Made by a program: the position numbers and the translations under genes. Source: a virus. Taken from it: DNA of 63,669 nucleotides. Position 1 is the stretch's first letter; every line of letters starts with the position of its first letter. The notes beneath the pieces were generated by a model, which saw only the letters and a program-made list of their open reading frames with translations, ran no database searches and was not told where the DNA came from. Positions 23,929 to 33,265 of this stretch are shown one piece after another. The DNA is taken from positions 1 through 63,669 of the IMG/VR virus record IMGVR_UViG_3300042691_022190; one strand, given 5' to 3'.

Positions 23929-26299
23929 TTTGATTTCTCCGTTGTTGTTCCAACATTACGTCCACTCGCTCGCGTGCCACGTCCGCACGCAGGTTCGCGA
24001 TGTTTTCTTGTGATGCAATCCGAGCCTGATTGGCCTGGGAGTTAGCTGAAATCTTCTCCCGGTCGATCTGCTGTTGCTGTTGCTTTGCAGCAATGTCGGC
24101 CTGGTCCTTGGCAGCACGCTGCTGGAGCTCTTGCTCTTTTAGCTGTACCACCGGATCAGGCTGGCCTGCGCCCATGAGCTGGTTCTGCAGATCGCGAGCC
24201 TCTTGCATAAACTGCGCACATTTGATTGCGACCATGCCTTCCTTCTGGATGGCCGACACCATGCGGTCCGGATCCGTGCCATAGGCCTTGAACAGTTCCA
24301 CTTCGACAGCTTCTTCTGCCTTCAGGCGTACATGGCTCAGAATATGCTTCTGCAGCTCCATCGCGGCCATCGGGTTGGCCTGGAGCATGGGGGACATCCC
24401 CATCATCAAGTGGTTGACGATGTGCGCGTCGTGCTGCTGGCCAGCAAAAGCCTTTAGTTGCATGCCATCCAGCACATCTGCGTTCTCGCTTGCCGGATCC
24501 TTGGGCATTTGGTTGGACTGCGGACGCAAGATGCCGTCGATGTCCCGCACGTTCATGGCCTGATAGACCCGGTAGTAAGCCTCATACAGATTGTGCATCT
24601 GCGGTGCGCTCTGCGCGAGTTGCAACTGCGTCTGAGCAAGGGTAATGCGCTGTGCCGCCGAGAAAATGTTGGGGTCGGCAACAGGCAAGACGGCAACGAG
24701 GTCATTAAAATCTTTTTTCTTAATCGAACGGTCTGCGCCAGGCACAGAGTACGGATATTCGTCAGGCAGGTACTCGGCAAAGCCCTTTGCCAGCAACTCA
24801 AACTCAAGCTTTTGCGCATAATGCAGGCGTTTGTGGATGGCCGACATCACCATCGAGCCCCGCTCAAGCAATGCCAGCGTTGTTCCTACTGCCGCCATCT
24901 GATTTGCATCGCCAACCTGCATGTCCGCAATGCTGGCAAGCCGTTTTCCTGCGTCTACCGTAAATCCAAGCAGCTGAAAGAGTGTCTGCGACGGCTCTTT
25001 GTACGGCAGCGGCATGAGTGAGGACGAAAGTTCAGCGCCACCTGCGTCCATGTCGCGCCATTCGCCCGGCTGGATCGGATTATCGTCGTCCGAGATCCGT
25101 GCGCCTTTGGCCTTAAAGCCTGCCGGCAGGTTTGAAAGCGTTCCTGCGTCCAAAAGCTGACGCATTGCCATCGTCGCCGTCTTTGAGAGGCTACCGATTA
25201 AGTGAACAAAGCCCAAGCCATACGCACCAAGGCCCTCGACCAGCACGTAATGCACAAAATACTGGCGTCGGCAGCACTTATTGTCGCCTTCGATCCAATT
25301 TCTGCGGATTGCCAACACTTTTCCGCTGGTCTCATCAATCGTTACGACGTACGGAAGCTTAATTCCGGTCGGTTCGCCGTCTTCTCCAATGTCCTCAAAG
25401 CCCGGAATGTCCAGATCTACGTGAAATTCCAACAAAAAGATCTCTTCCGGCGCTCCGGTCTCCACTACACCGGTCTGTTTGTCCACGGAATACGTGATTT
25501 GGCTGGCATCTGCAGGCGATTCTGCCGGCTGAACGTCCAGATCCAAGTACTCCCCGGCCACAACACGCTTGCGGAAGTCGTTTGTGTTCATGGCAATGCG
25601 GTGCGTGATCCGTGGGCACTCGCTCATGACGCTTGAACCCCAGTACGGGATGAACACATCGTCTGCCAGACACAGTTTTGACACCATCCGGCCTACCTGG
25701 GCGTCGTAGTAGACCTTCTTAAAGGTCGATCCGCCATAGCCGGTGTAGAAAAGCAGCTGATCAAACTCCGGTGTGTACTCCTTCATCACCGTCGTGATCT
25801 GGTAATTCATGAAATCCTGTACGCGAGCAGCCTGTTGGGCCTTCTCCAGCGTCTCTTTTCCAACAATTTGCGACCGTACGGGTCCCCCAGCGGGCATCAA
25901 TTCTTTCAGGGCTTGCGCCTGGAACTGGATAATGGCTTCGGTCAACATCGGGTGCACCGATCCTGCTGCACCGCGGAAGGGTTTTGTGCGCTCTTCGATC
26001 TTCAAGCCCAACAGCTCAAGGCCCTTGGCGTACATCATCTCCCAGTCTTGACGGCTGGACTTGTCTGCCTCGAACAAAGCCTGGAGTTCCAGGGCAATGC
26101 TTTGGCGCTCGTCCATCTCAATAACCTCGGCCAGGTTGTCATAAAAGCCAACCTCGTCTGCCTCGTCCTCGCCAATCTCAACAACAGCACTGCCATCCTC
26201 TTCCAAGACGACCTCGATCTCCGGCATCTCCTGAGCGTCGATCTCTATCTTGAGTTCGCCCTCTGAGGGCATCTCGTTTAGTGCTTTGTCAATGGGCAT
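23918..26299 (-). CDS. Portal protein
   Basis: This 793-aa protein fits P22-type portals in size and order. After an acidic N-terminus (about 60 aa), the core carries [20 protein letters not shown] and [20 protein letters not shown]. In the centre are [20 protein letters not shown] and [21 protein letters not shown] long Gln-, Ala- and Glu-rich helical C-terminus (from about residue 690) may form the barrel. The dodecameric portal is the DNA entry channel, which recruits the terminase. It lies between the 831-aa protein and the small head genes. Confidence 0.85.
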   Translation of the reverse strand: MPIDKALNEMPSEGELKIEIDAQEMPEIEVVLEEDGSAVVEIGEDEADEVGFYDNLAEVIEMDERQSIALELQALFEADKSSRQDWEMMYAKGLELLGLKIEERTKPFRGAAGSVHPMLTEAIIQFQAQALKELMPAGGPVRSQIVGKETLEKAQQAARVQDFMNYQITTVMKEYTPEFDQLLFYTGYGGSTFKKVYYDAQVGRMVSKLCLADDVFIPYWGSSVMSECPRITHRIAMNTNDFRKRVVAGEYLDLDVQPAESPADASQITYSVDKQTGVVETGAPEEIFLLEFHVDLDIPGFEDIGEDGEPTGIKLPYVVTIDETSGKVLAIRRNWIEGDNKCCRRQYFVHYVLVEGLGAYGLGFVHLIGSLSKTATMAMRQLLDAGTLSNLPAGFKAKGARISDDDNPIQPGEWRDMDAGGAELSSSLMPLPYKEPSQTLFQLLGFTVDAGKRLASIADMQVGDANQMAAVGTTLALLERGSMVMSAIHKRLHYAQKLEFELLAKGFAEYLPDEYPYSVPGADRSIKKKDFNDLVAVLPVADPNIFSAAQRITLAQTQLQLAQSAPQMHNLYEAYYRVYQAMNVRDIDGILRPQSNQMPKDPASENADVLDGMQLKAFAGQQHDAHIVNHLMMGMSPMLQANPMAAMELQKHILSHVRLKAEEAVEVELFKAYGTDPDRMVSAIQKEGMVAIKCAQFMQEARDLQNQLMGAGQPDPVVQLKEQELQQRAAKDQADIAAKQQQQQIDREKISANSQANQARIASQENIANLRADVARERVDVMLEQQRRNQNAA

Positions 26300-26317
26300 G
26301 ATGTGCGCCTTTATACA

Positions 26318-28813
26318 TTAAAAAATGCTCCTTGCGCCAAAACCAGCCCTATCCGACCAGTCTATCCTGACCGCTTCTTCTAGTTCTTCGCCGGTTCTGG
26401 TTTTTATATAGCGCTCGGGCTGGATCTTTTCGATGGGCAAATCTTTCAAAAATTGTACGATGATTTCCTGGTCTGCTGGATCAGGAAGCCCGTTGAAGTT
26501 GCCTTTGATCTGTTTTACAAAGAGTGTTCCATCGTCGTTTTTACGTGCCTCGATAGTAACTCGTGGCATGTTATCTGGTCCGCGCAATGAGAATACCTGC
26601 GCCCGTCCAGACTCCAGGGCCTCCCGTCCACCTTCTCCGTAGCTGCCTTTTTTGGCATAGCCACCGACAGAATGATGCATTGCCGCGCCTTCTAATTGCA
26701 CGGCCTGGGGAGTGAGTAGTTTTACCCACTTGTCTTGGCCCATGGGCCTAAAGGTTTCCGTTCCAATGTCAAACATCTCCTTAGGCACAGTCTTATTGCC
26801 TTCGACCTTCTTAATTACCTCATCCCAGTCGCGCTGCAGCCTCGTGTTTTTTGTGCCTTGGATCACGGCCTCTGCAAAACTCATATTGCTTAGTTTGTCC
26901 GGGTTTAGTGTAGCAAGACTCTTGGCAAGGTTTTTAGGGTCTAAAAAGTCTAAAGAAGGAGAAGCGGGTATGTCATAGAATACTTCTCCCTCACGAGCGG
27001 CCCTAATTAAAGTCTCATCCGCCTCAGGGAGTTCTTCGCCCAATAGTCTTCGTGCAAGGTTTTTTTGGTACTCGGGCGAGTAGTTCTTAAGCATTGACTT
27101 CATATCTACACGTGATACAAAAGGATCAATGATCAACTCTGGATTAACTCCCTCTTTTGCAATCTTGTCCAACATATCTTGGGTTGCTTTATCCCTAATC
27201 TTGGCGCTCAATTCATATTGATCTTCACCGGGAACTGCAACATAGCTACCAAGTCCAGACTTGGTGTCGTACATCCTCTCAAAATCTTCTAACGCCCTGG
27301 GGTTGCCTTCACGAGCAGCTTGCAGCATATAGTCTCTGAAGTTTTTCGAATCAGTCCCAAACGCGGGTAATCGTCCCTCCAACAAGGCGTCCCGTAGTGG
27401 GTCGCTTCCTGTTCCGTAAGTCGTGGTCAAATACTTACGGCCCTTGTCTTTAATAAACTGATTTAAGGTCTTAATCTGTCCAACGGTCAGATCCTGTGCC
27501 TCTCGTCCGACCTGCTCTTCCACACGTTGCAAGAAGTTATCTATCCCGGAGCCGGTTTCTGCTTTTGGGAATACTCCGCCTTTGGGTTTAATTACGCCTA
27601 AAGGTGGTCCGACCATTGCACCAGATGCGGCCGCCTTTGCAGGAAGTCCAATGGGTGCATATCCAATGGTCTCCGCGACGTAGCCCTTATCTCGGGTAGT
27701 AATTGGAATATTGCCGCCAGTTCCAGACGGAGGCATTCTAAACAGTGGATCGCCATAGCTCCACTTCTCCACAGTCTGAGAAGTAGGCAGGATTAGGTCC
27801 AATAAAGCGGCGGTAGGACTATTTAAGTCCTTGGTCGCTTCTTCCCGGGCCTTTAGGGCCTTGGCAATAAACCCAACCAAAGCGTTTTGTGGGGTGGCTT
27901 TTAGTTCTGGTTGTGATACTTCCCCGTCAGAAGTGCTGCCATCTTTACGATAGACAACCTCGCCGCCTTTTGATAGAGGTTCGTAAAGAATATCCGCCGC
28001 AAAAGGTTTAAGCGGTCTTTTTCCTTCACGTATTTCTGTTTCAGCTTGTTTTTTAATTGAGTCCTCCAAATCTAAAGCCTTAGAAAAAAGTTCTGGAGTC
28101 AATCTCGGCTTAAAGGTTTCAGGATTCGTTACTAACTCTGTGTCTGTTGTTCCAAACACCTTATCTAATTCAAACTCAGAGTAATTTGGAAAAAACTGTT
28201 TTAAATCAGCGGCCGATGTCCGGCCTTGGCGGTATTCTTCAATTGTGTTTTGTAACTTTTCATTTAGAAAATCAATTAAATCAACAACGTTTTGTGTTGA
28301 TTTTGATTGTTTTTCCGTTTCCTCGCCTTCTGCTGGACTGCCATCTTTACGGTGGACAACCTCGCCACCTTTAGCAAAACGTTGGCGATACTGCAGCATG
28401 GCCTGATAGGCGTCCTTGCCAGGCAGGGGGACATATGATCCTTGGGCCGCGAGTTCTGAGTCCTTATCCAACTGCTTACGGTATGCGCCAGTTATCACCG
28501 GCGTACGAGTTTGCGGATCATACGTATAAGCCAGTTCATAACCGCCCTCCGGCCCCATACGGCCAGTACGCGCGCCATAACTCTGAACAGGCTCTTGAGC
28601 AAAAGGGTTAACATTTACAAAGGGAGTGACAAAAGGATTTTCGATAGATAGCTGCGCTTGAGGGCCCGTGGGAAACGGAACAGCGGCCACGGACAAGGGA
28701 CCGGCAGTGGTCCTCATGTTGCTCAAGGCCTGCGCATAACGCTCCTGGAACATCCGACGACGATCTTCTTCCGACAGATCGAGGCCTGGCTCCGACAAAG
28801 ACGGCTGCTCCAT
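26318..28813 (-). CDS. Large head-locus protein with PcfJ-like C-terminal domain
   Basis: This 831-aa protein sits between terL and the portal. It has two near-identical internal motifs, FAKGGEVVHRKDGS and LSKGGEVVYRKDGS. About residues 700-800 carry MHHSVGGYAKKGSYGEGG, ALESGRAQVFSLRGPDNMPR and LFVKQIKGNFNGLPDP. The order 'L..E...M.H.V..Y......G....FSLR......VT.E......V.QI.G..N' resembles PcfJ-like/polyvalent-protein domains. The role may be virion-borne or an injected effector. ATG 28813 is used rather than the TTG before it. Confidence 0.65.
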   Translation of the reverse strand: MEQPSLSEPGLDLSEEDRRRMFQERYAQALSNMRTTAGPLSVAAVPFPTGPQAQLSIENPFVTPFVNVNPFAQEPVQSYGARTGRMGPEGGYELAYTYDPQTRTPVITGAYRKQLDKDSELAAQGSYVPLPGKDAYQAMLQYRQRFAKGGEVVHRKDGSPAEGEETEKQSKSTQNVVDLIDFLNEKLQNTIEEYRQGRTSAADLKQFFPNYSEFELDKVFGTTDTELVTNPETFKPRLTPELFSKALDLEDSIKKQAETEIREGKRPLKPFAADILYEPLSKGGEVVYRKDGSTSDGEVSQPELKATPQNALVGFIAKALKAREEATKDLNSPTAALLDLILPTSQTVEKWSYGDPLFRMPPSGTGGNIPITTRDKGYVAETIGYAPIGLPAKAAASGAMVGPPLGVIKPKGGVFPKAETGSGIDNFLQRVEEQVGREAQDLTVGQIKTLNQFIKDKGRKYLTTTYGTGSDPLRDALLEGRLPAFGTDSKNFRDYMLQAAREGNPRALEDFERMYDTKSGLGSYVAVPGEDQYELSAKIRDKATQDMLDKIAKEGVNPELIIDPFVSRVDMKSMLKNYSPEYQKNLARRLLGEELPEADETLIRAAREGEVFYDIPASPSLDFLDPKNLAKSLATLNPDKLSNMSFAEAVIQGTKNTRLQRDWDEVIKKVEGNKTVPKEMFDIGTETFRPMGQDKWVKLLTPQAVQLEGAAMHHSVGGYAKKGSYGEGGREALESGRAQVFSLRGPDNMPRVTIEARKNDDGTLFVKQIKGNFNGLPDPADQEIIVQFLKDLPIEKIQPERYIKTRTGEELEEAVRIDWSDRAGFGARSIF

Positions 28814-28852
28814 CAAAGCGCCCTATAGAAAAAAGTTACTAGATTTTAGCCT

Positions 28853-30325
28853 TCAATAGTATTCTGGCACAAGACCTTCGCCAGAAGATGGCTCATCTTC
28901 GTAGTCTGTATCCAAACGAACAAAATTTCCAGACCTAAATCGCATAAGGGCCTGTGTGGTCGAGTCTACCAAGTCGTCGTTGTCCCCGTTTGGAAACGCC
29001 GCACACTCCTCGATTAACTCCATTGCCCAGTCGGTGTCCGGGGCCCAGACCATGCCGGCCTCCAATATCGGGGCAACAGAGTTGGCTCTCGCGACCTTGT
29101 CCTGCCCGGCCCGTCTTCCACCCGGCGAGTACAAAGTTACAGGAATTCCCACGCGCCGAAGCTCCTGCTGCAGCGTGATTCCGGTGGCCTTTGCCTCGAT
29201 CAGCACGTTGTCCGGCTTCCAATAGTCGTGCTCTTCCTTGGCAATACGCTTTAGTTCCGGGAAGTCCCACCTCCCCTTTCTCACCGCAAGTAAGATGATG
29301 CTTGGGCCACCGTCCTCGTGCGGATGGAACACGCCCCAGGTCGTAATGACCGAGAAGTCAGCCGTCTCCTTTTTGGAGTAGGCCGTGTCGTAGGACTGGA
29401 TAATGTAGTCAACCGGTGGCGTGTGGTCATGCTCCCAGATCTGCCACCACTCGCGCTTGAGAATCGCGCCCTCGTCGTTGGTCGGCTGCTGCTGGTACAT
29501 CGCGTTCCACTTCTGAGGTGATAACGATGCCTTGACCCCGAGCAACTCTTCAAGGTTCCAAAAGGATGGCCATAGGGGATTACCACTAGGCAGGATTGCC
29601 GGGAATTCAATAACTTCCCACCTGTCCGCCTTGTGTGACACTTGGGCCTTGATCAGTCGTGCAGTCAAGTCTTTTGTTCCCCAACGGGTCATGACCACGA
29701 CCACCGCGCCGCCTGGCTGCAGCCGTGAGCGGGGGCCAGAGCTGTACCACTCCCAGGCATTTTCCAAGGCCAGATCTGATAATGCGTCTTGTTCAGAGTG
29801 TGGGTCGTCAATGATCAAGAGGTCCGCGCCGCGTCCAGTCATCGCACCGCCTACACCGACAGCATAGTATTCCCCGCCGTCGCTAGTGTCCCACCGGCCG
29901 GCAGCCTTGGAGTCCGCCTTCAAGAATACCTGCGGGAATAGCTCGCGGTAGCTTTCAGCAGACATCAAGTCCCTGACCTTTCGGCCAAAGCGCACGGCAA
30001 GCTCGCCGGTGTGAGTCGCTTGAATGATCTTGGTCCGCGGCTTACGGCCCATCATGTAGGCGGGCAGGAGATAGGATGCAAACTCAGACTTCGTGTGCCG
30101 TGGGGGCATGTTGATGATCAGGCGTTTGAGTGTCCCCTTTGCAATCCGATCAAAGGCCTCGGCCATCTTTTCATGGTGCGAGGACAGGATGGCTGTTGGC
30201 CAAACGTACCTAACGAAATCAATAAAGTTGTCTTGTGCACGCTCCTGGGCTTCCAGGAGATGTAGGCGAAGCTCAAGTTTTAGGCGTTCTGCTTCAACAT
30301 CAACAGACGCGGCGGGCTGGTTCAT
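28853..30325 (-). CDS. terL: Terminase large subunit
   Basis: This 490-aa protein is the packaging ATPase-nuclease. The ATPase domain has an unusual Walker A (MPPRHTKSE near residue 75), a Walker B LLIIDDP and motif III-like VVVMTRWGTKDLTARL. The C-terminal RNase H-like nuclease domain has acidic residues in IIQSYDTAYSKKETADFSVI, DNVLIEAKATG and GDNDDLVDSTTQALM. It makes concatemer cuts and pumps DNA through the portal. The small subunit lies 5 kb upstream, with the early cassette between them. Confidence 0.9.
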   Translation of the reverse strand: MNQPAASVDVEAERLKLELRLHLLEAQERAQDNFIDFVRYVWPTAILSSHHEKMAEAFDRIAKGTLKRLIINMPPRHTKSEFASYLLPAYMMGRKPRTKIIQATHTGELAVRFGRKVRDLMSAESYRELFPQVFLKADSKAAGRWDTSDGGEYYAVGVGGAMTGRGADLLIIDDPHSEQDALSDLALENAWEWYSSGPRSRLQPGGAVVVVMTRWGTKDLTARLIKAQVSHKADRWEVIEFPAILPSGNPLWPSFWNLEELLGVKASLSPQKWNAMYQQQPTNDEGAILKREWWQIWEHDHTPPVDYIIQSYDTAYSKKETADFSVITTWGVFHPHEDGGPSIILLAVRKGRWDFPELKRIAKEEHDYWKPDNVLIEAKATGITLQQELRRVGIPVTLYSPGGRRAGQDKVARANSVAPILEAGMVWAPDTDWAMELIEECAAFPNGDNDDLVDSTTQALMRFRSGNFVRLDTDYEDEPSSGEGLVPEYY

Positions 30326-30338
30326 TCAGGTCCGTTCG

Positions 30339-30362
30339 AAAAAATTTTTGCAAAAATTTTTT
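30339..30362. repeat. 24-bp perfect AT-rich palindrome
   Basis: Six A, five T, GC, five A and six T read identically on both strands, 13 bp upstream of the terL start. A-tracts of this kind bend DNA. It could be a regulator or packaging-related site. Confidence 0.8.
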
Positions 30363-30404
30363 GCCAAGTGGCTTTTTAAAACAAAGGGGGCCCTTTTGGC
30401 AAGC

Positions 30405-30420
30405 GGTTTCACGGGAAACA
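30405..30420. promoter_or_regulatory. parS-like palindrome
   Basis: GGTTTCACGGGAAACA differs from the chromosomal parS consensus TGTTTCACGTGAAACA at two of 16 positions. ParB binding is possible but unproven. Confidence 0.35.
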
Positions 30421-30514
30421 TTAGCTGATTCAATTTTGGGCCCTATTGTTTGTGTGAAATCGGGCAAAAGCCCTCGCCAGCCAAGCCACGGGCCGATTTT
30501 AGCGGCCCGGGGTT

Positions 30515-30528
30515 AGTGAGCGCTCACT
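30515..30528. promoter_or_regulatory. 14-bp perfect palindrome, operator candidate
   Basis: AGTGAGCGCTCACT is self-complementary. TTTTAGCG (30497-30504) and its complement CGCTAAAA (30531-30538) lie around it. The arrangement suits a dimeric regulator acting on terL or the leftward unit. Confidence 0.4.
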
Positions 30529-30570
30529 GTCGCTAAAACGCCCGCTGGGTCTCTACCCCCCATGCGCGGT

Positions 30571-30990
30571 CCATGGGCCACGGGCCACGGGCCAGGCGCC
30601 CAGGGCAAATCCACCAGGGCGCGCGGATCACGGGCCACCAGCTGCGGGCCCTTGTTTGTAATCCCGGCCACCAGCTGCAGGCGATTACAAACACCAGGCA
30701 AACACCAGGGCGCGCAGCTCATTCGCAAATTAAGGTCCACGGCCCACGGCCTGGCGCGGGTTTGCGGGCGCAAGCTGCGCAGCTGAGCGGGTTTCACGGC
30801 CCACGGCCCAGGGCCGCAGCTCACGGCAGCTCACGACTCACCAGGGCGCGGGGGTTTGCGATATCGATCAAAGGGCCACGGGGCGCGGCCCACGGGCCCG
30901 GTTTGTATTACCCCCATGGTCGGCCAGGGCCTGGCGGGATAATGACCAGGGCGCCCAGGACGGGCCAGGGCTGGCGCTTACGATACGGCG
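30571..30990. repeat. GC-rich degenerate short repeats
   Basis: Heptamer-like words start in register at 30571 (CCATGGG, CCACGGG, CCACGGG, CCAGGCG, CCCAGGG) and then decay. CACGGCCCACGGCC recurs at 30738 and 30795 and again at 36569 near the candidate origin. The composition is far richer in G+C than the late genes. Confidence 0.6.
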
Positions 30991-31010
30991 CGCCCGGGAA
31001 TAGGGAATAA

Positions 31011-31036
31011 AAAAGGGCGCCAGCTGGCGCCCTTTT
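31011..31036 (-). terminator. Rho-independent terminator after the DUF932 gene
   Basis: This is a perfect palindrome, AAAAGGGCGCCAGCTGGCGCCCTTTT, followed on the minus strand by TTTTTTATT, 17 bases beyond the stop at 31054. Confidence 0.85.
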
Positions 31037-31053
31037 AATGAGCTGCGGGGGAC

Positions 31054-32109
31054 CTAAGCGGCCAGCTCTACCGGTTCAGCTGCCGGCGCCCAGGCATCAG
31101 GACCGGCCGTTAGCAGCTCCACGGCGCGAGACTTTAGAGCGGCCCCGCTGCCGAACCAGGCGGACTCCACGCGGGTATTTTTTGAGCGGCCGCGCTCATG
31201 GTCTACCAGCTCCGTCACAGCATTAAGCATCGCCCAGCGCGTGCCTGCGACGCCCGGGATATCCGCCCCGATAGCGCCACCGTTAAAAAGCTGGAGAATG
31301 CGGCCGAATGCGCGGGATTCTTTAATGTCACGCGCGGCCCGGTCCCAGGGTTTCAGCAGCGCCACCAGGAAATCATCAGCTTCAGCTGCGCTCATGCCCT
31401 GGCCCGCCAGCTGGCGAGAATTAATTAAAAACTTTTCCCAGGCATTCGCAGCGATCCCCAGCTGCAGGCGTACAGCGTCGGCCTTGAAATTCTCCGAATG
31501 CAGCACGCGAACGGCCGATTTCAGATAACCGAGGGATGTCTCGGCCTCGCCCTTAATTGGCGCGCCGTTAGCATATCCGCCGACTGCGGCCGTGATCGTG
31601 TTATTGCAAACAACCCGGACGGCCGTGAATTTCGCTACGGTGGCCATTGTCCCATCGTAACTAGTGGCCAGCAGGAAATACGGTTTCACGATATCCCGCG
31701 AAACCACGGGCGCAGCATCGCCCACGCTGGCCAGGGCCCAAACCCTTTTTCCGTCCGATAACGCGCCGGCCGTCTCCAGCTGGAACCCGCCGATTTTCAC
31801 CAGCTCGCGAAAAAAATCCATCACTTCGCCCGGCTGGACTACCCGGTAGCCGTCCGAGACCACGGCCAGGGGAGCGCCCGTGTCCGAGCGGTGCAGGACT
31901 TTCCGATTCGGCCAGGATTGCAGCTCGGTGGCTGCGGGGGAGTTGTAAAGCACGGGGGATTCCAGGACCGTGTACCCCAGGCCCGCTTGCTGCGTCCAGG
32001 TTTCAATACTGGCGCCTGGTGTTAAGGCCTGGCCTAAACCGTGCCAGGGTGTAGCGCCGATGTACGCGATAGCGTCCCGGCCGGTGGTGTTGTCAATCAT
32101 ATGAGCCAT
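31054..32109 (-). CDS. DUF932 family phage/plasmid protein
   Basis: This 351-aa protein matches the DUF932/TIGR03299 pattern: WHGLGQALTPGASIETWTQQ, VLHRSDTGAPLAVVSDGYRV, VQPGEVMDFFRELVKIGGFQ and LATSYDGTMATVAKFTAVRV followed by NNTI. These proteins are common in phages and conjugative plasmids but have no proven activity; roles in DNA metabolism are suggested. ATG 32109 is supported by the AGGA of the CATACAGGA leader. The gene and its neighbours are clearly richer in G+C than the rest of the genome. Confidence 0.8.
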   Translation of the reverse strand: MAHMIDNTTGRDAIAYIGATPWHGLGQALTPGASIETWTQQAGLGYTVLESPVLYNSPAATELQSWPNRKVLHRSDTGAPLAVVSDGYRVVQPGEVMDFFRELVKIGGFQLETAGALSDGKRVWALASVGDAAPVVSRDIVKPYFLLATSYDGTMATVAKFTAVRVVCNNTITAAVGGYANGAPIKGEAETSLGYLKSAVRVLHSENFKADAVRLQLGIAANAWEKFLINSRQLAGQGMSAAEADDFLVALLKPWDRAARDIKESRAFGRILQLFNGGAIGADIPGVAGTRWAMLNAVTELVDHERGRSKNTRVESAWFGSGAALKSRAVELLTAGPDAWAPAAEPVELAA

Positions 32110-32239
32110 TTTTAAATATCCTGTATGAGCGCGGGGAAATTCCCGCCTGCGAATAATAAACCGGTTTTGTTTTGGCGCGCAAGCTGCGCAGCTGCGCAAG
32201 CTGGCGCCGTTCGATCCAGCGCAGGATTAAGAGAATCAC
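32093..32239 (-). CDS. Possible 48-aa basic protein
   Basis: GTG 32239 overlaps the upstream stop (GTGA) and opens a frame beginning MILLILRWIERRQLAQLRSL that ends inside the start of the DUF932 gene. It is basic with a short hydrophobic N-terminus. The overlap supports it; there is no independent evidence. Confidence 0.25.
   Translation of the reverse strand: MILLILRWIERRQLAQLRSLRAKTKPVYYSQAGISPRSYRIFKNGSYD
32131..32146 (-). promoter_or_regulatory. Leader hairpin before DUF932 gene
   Basis: GCGGGAATTTCCCCGC on the minus strand folds into a stem just before CATACAGGA and the start at 32109. It is part of the recurring hairpin-plus-ribosome-site leader. Confidence 0.45.
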
Positions 32240-32442
32240 GGCGCCACCTCCAGCGGGTGAACCGAAGAAACAAGGGTATTTTCCGGGTCCCTTGTTTTCC
32301 TGGCGTCATAGGCGGCCCATATAGCGCGCCAGGCGGGAGAGCCCCGCCGGTCCTGCTGGCGCAGGGCGCCGCGCATTGTGCGGTAGCCCTTAGGATTTCC
32401 CACAATACCCCCATTGCAATCGAAAATAAAAAAGGGACCCAT
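32236..32442 (-). CDS. Small protein of the GC-rich island (68 aa)
   Basis: It begins MGPFFIFDCNGGIVGNPKGY and continues through MRGALRQQDRRGSPAWRAIW. The 'F.FD..GG..GNPKGY.T..GA..Q' core resembles small phage proteins often paired with DUF932/DUF7227 genes. The start overlaps the upstream stop as TAATG. The function is unknown. Confidence 0.65.
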   Translation of the reverse strand: MGPFFIFDCNGGIVGNPKGYRTMRGALRQQDRRGSPAWRAIWAAYDARKTRDPENTLVSSVHPLEVAP

Positions 32443-33137
32443 TACGCGGCCCTCCCGATATCGCCTGCGACATGGTGGCGGAGCATTGAACCAGGCGGCA
32501 AGCTGCGCGCAAAGTCTCGCAGCGCCTGGGCATCGTCCGCGCGGCCAGCTTTCCGGGTGCCGTGCCACTGTATAGCCGTCGGCCCATTCGCGGCATAGCA
32601 GCCACCAGGGAGCGCCGTTCCCACGCGCTTAGCACTCGGCCCATGGGCAACAAACACCACAACAAAATCGCGGTCCGCACGGGCGCACAAGGGGCGCCCG
32701 CCCCCGCACTGCGCGCATGTGAAATTCTCGGCCAGCTCGGCCGGGCATTGGATAAAACGGCGGCCGCGGTATTCCACGCCCCCGGCCCATTCAGTACCGG
32801 CCGGGGCGGCCACCACGGCCGGGCGGCCCGCGTCCATCGCGAGCACGGCATCGAGCATATTGTCGCAGCTCGCATTGATCACGGTTTCACCAGGGCCAGC
32901 AATCGGCAGCAGCTCGGCCGGGAAATGCGAATAGGTCCAGGCCTGGCCATTACGCGGGACGGCGGCCAGCAGCGCGGCCAAATAATCGGCGTCAATTAAT
33001 TCCGCGCCGTTTTCCCCGTCCGGGTGCAGGGCGCAGCTCTTCGGGCATGTCGCATATGTCTGATGTTCGCCCGCGCGATAAGTCACGGCGATAGGGCCGG
33101 TTTTACGATTGGCCGAAACGGCCACGGTTTTAAGCAT
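32442..33137 (-). CDS. Cysteine-containing phage protein (DUF7227-like)
   Basis: This 231-aa protein starts MLKTVAVSANRKTGPIAVTY. It has TCPKSCALHPDGENGAE near residue 32, a Gly- and Ala-rich middle and CAQCGGGRPLC near residue 150, a likely zinc knuckle. The 'SA..KTGP..V.......T.CP..C.L' beginning is common in phages that carry DUF932 genes; I name DUF7227 from memory. It may act on DNA. The leader holds a hairpin (33158-33174) and CATACAGGAGAAAA. Confidence 0.65.
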   Translation of the reverse strand: MLKTVAVSANRKTGPIAVTYRAGEHQTYATCPKSCALHPDGENGAELIDADYLAALLAAVPRNGQAWTYSHFPAELLPIAGPGETVINASCDNMLDAVLAMDAGRPAVVAAPAGTEWAGGVEYRGRRFIQCPAELAENFTCAQCGGGRPLCARADRDFVVVFVAHGPSAKRVGTALPGGCYAANGPTAIQWHGTRKAGRADDAQALRDFARSLPPGSMLRHHVAGDIGRAA

Positions 33138-33157
33138 TTTGTTTTCTCCTGTATGTA

Positions 33158-33174
33158 ACCGAGCGGCGCCCGGT
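33158..33174 (-). promoter_or_regulatory. Leader hairpin before DUF7227-like gene
   Basis: ACCGGGCGCCGCTCGGT on the minus strand forms a stem directly before TACATACAGGAGAAAA and ATG 33137. Confidence 0.45.
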
Positions 33175-33223
33175 GTTTGTGAATATTAAAACAAACATGG
33201 CCGCGCATGCAAACAAAAAAAAA

Positions 33224-33245
33224 CGGGCCCCGTGCTGGCGGCCCG
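33224..33245 (-). terminator. Rho-independent terminator
   Basis: CGGGCC pairs with GGCCCG around a 10-base loop, followed on the minus strand by nine T. It lies just past the stop of 33266-33553. Confidence 0.75.
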
Positions 33246-33265
33246 CCCATACAGAGACCGGGTTT

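Larger units (their letters stand above)
30326..31053. other. Intergenic region, 728 bp, GC-rich repeats and palindromes
   Basis: No convincing gene is present. From terL upward it holds a 24-bp AT palindrome (30339-30362), a parS-like site (30405-30420), a perfect 14-bp palindrome AGTGAGCGCTCACT (30515-30528) flanked by TTTTAGCG/CGCTAAAA, then about 430 bp of GC-rich words (CCACGGG, CACGGCC, CCAGGGC, CCAGCTG), and finally the terminator of the DUF932 gene (31011-31036). Confidence 0.8.

Noticed and set aside
30513-31010. Overlapping frames on both strands in the GC-rich repeat region
   Set aside because: Open frames arise from scarce stop codons in GC-rich repeats. The products are Pro/Gly/Arg/His-rich without start signals.
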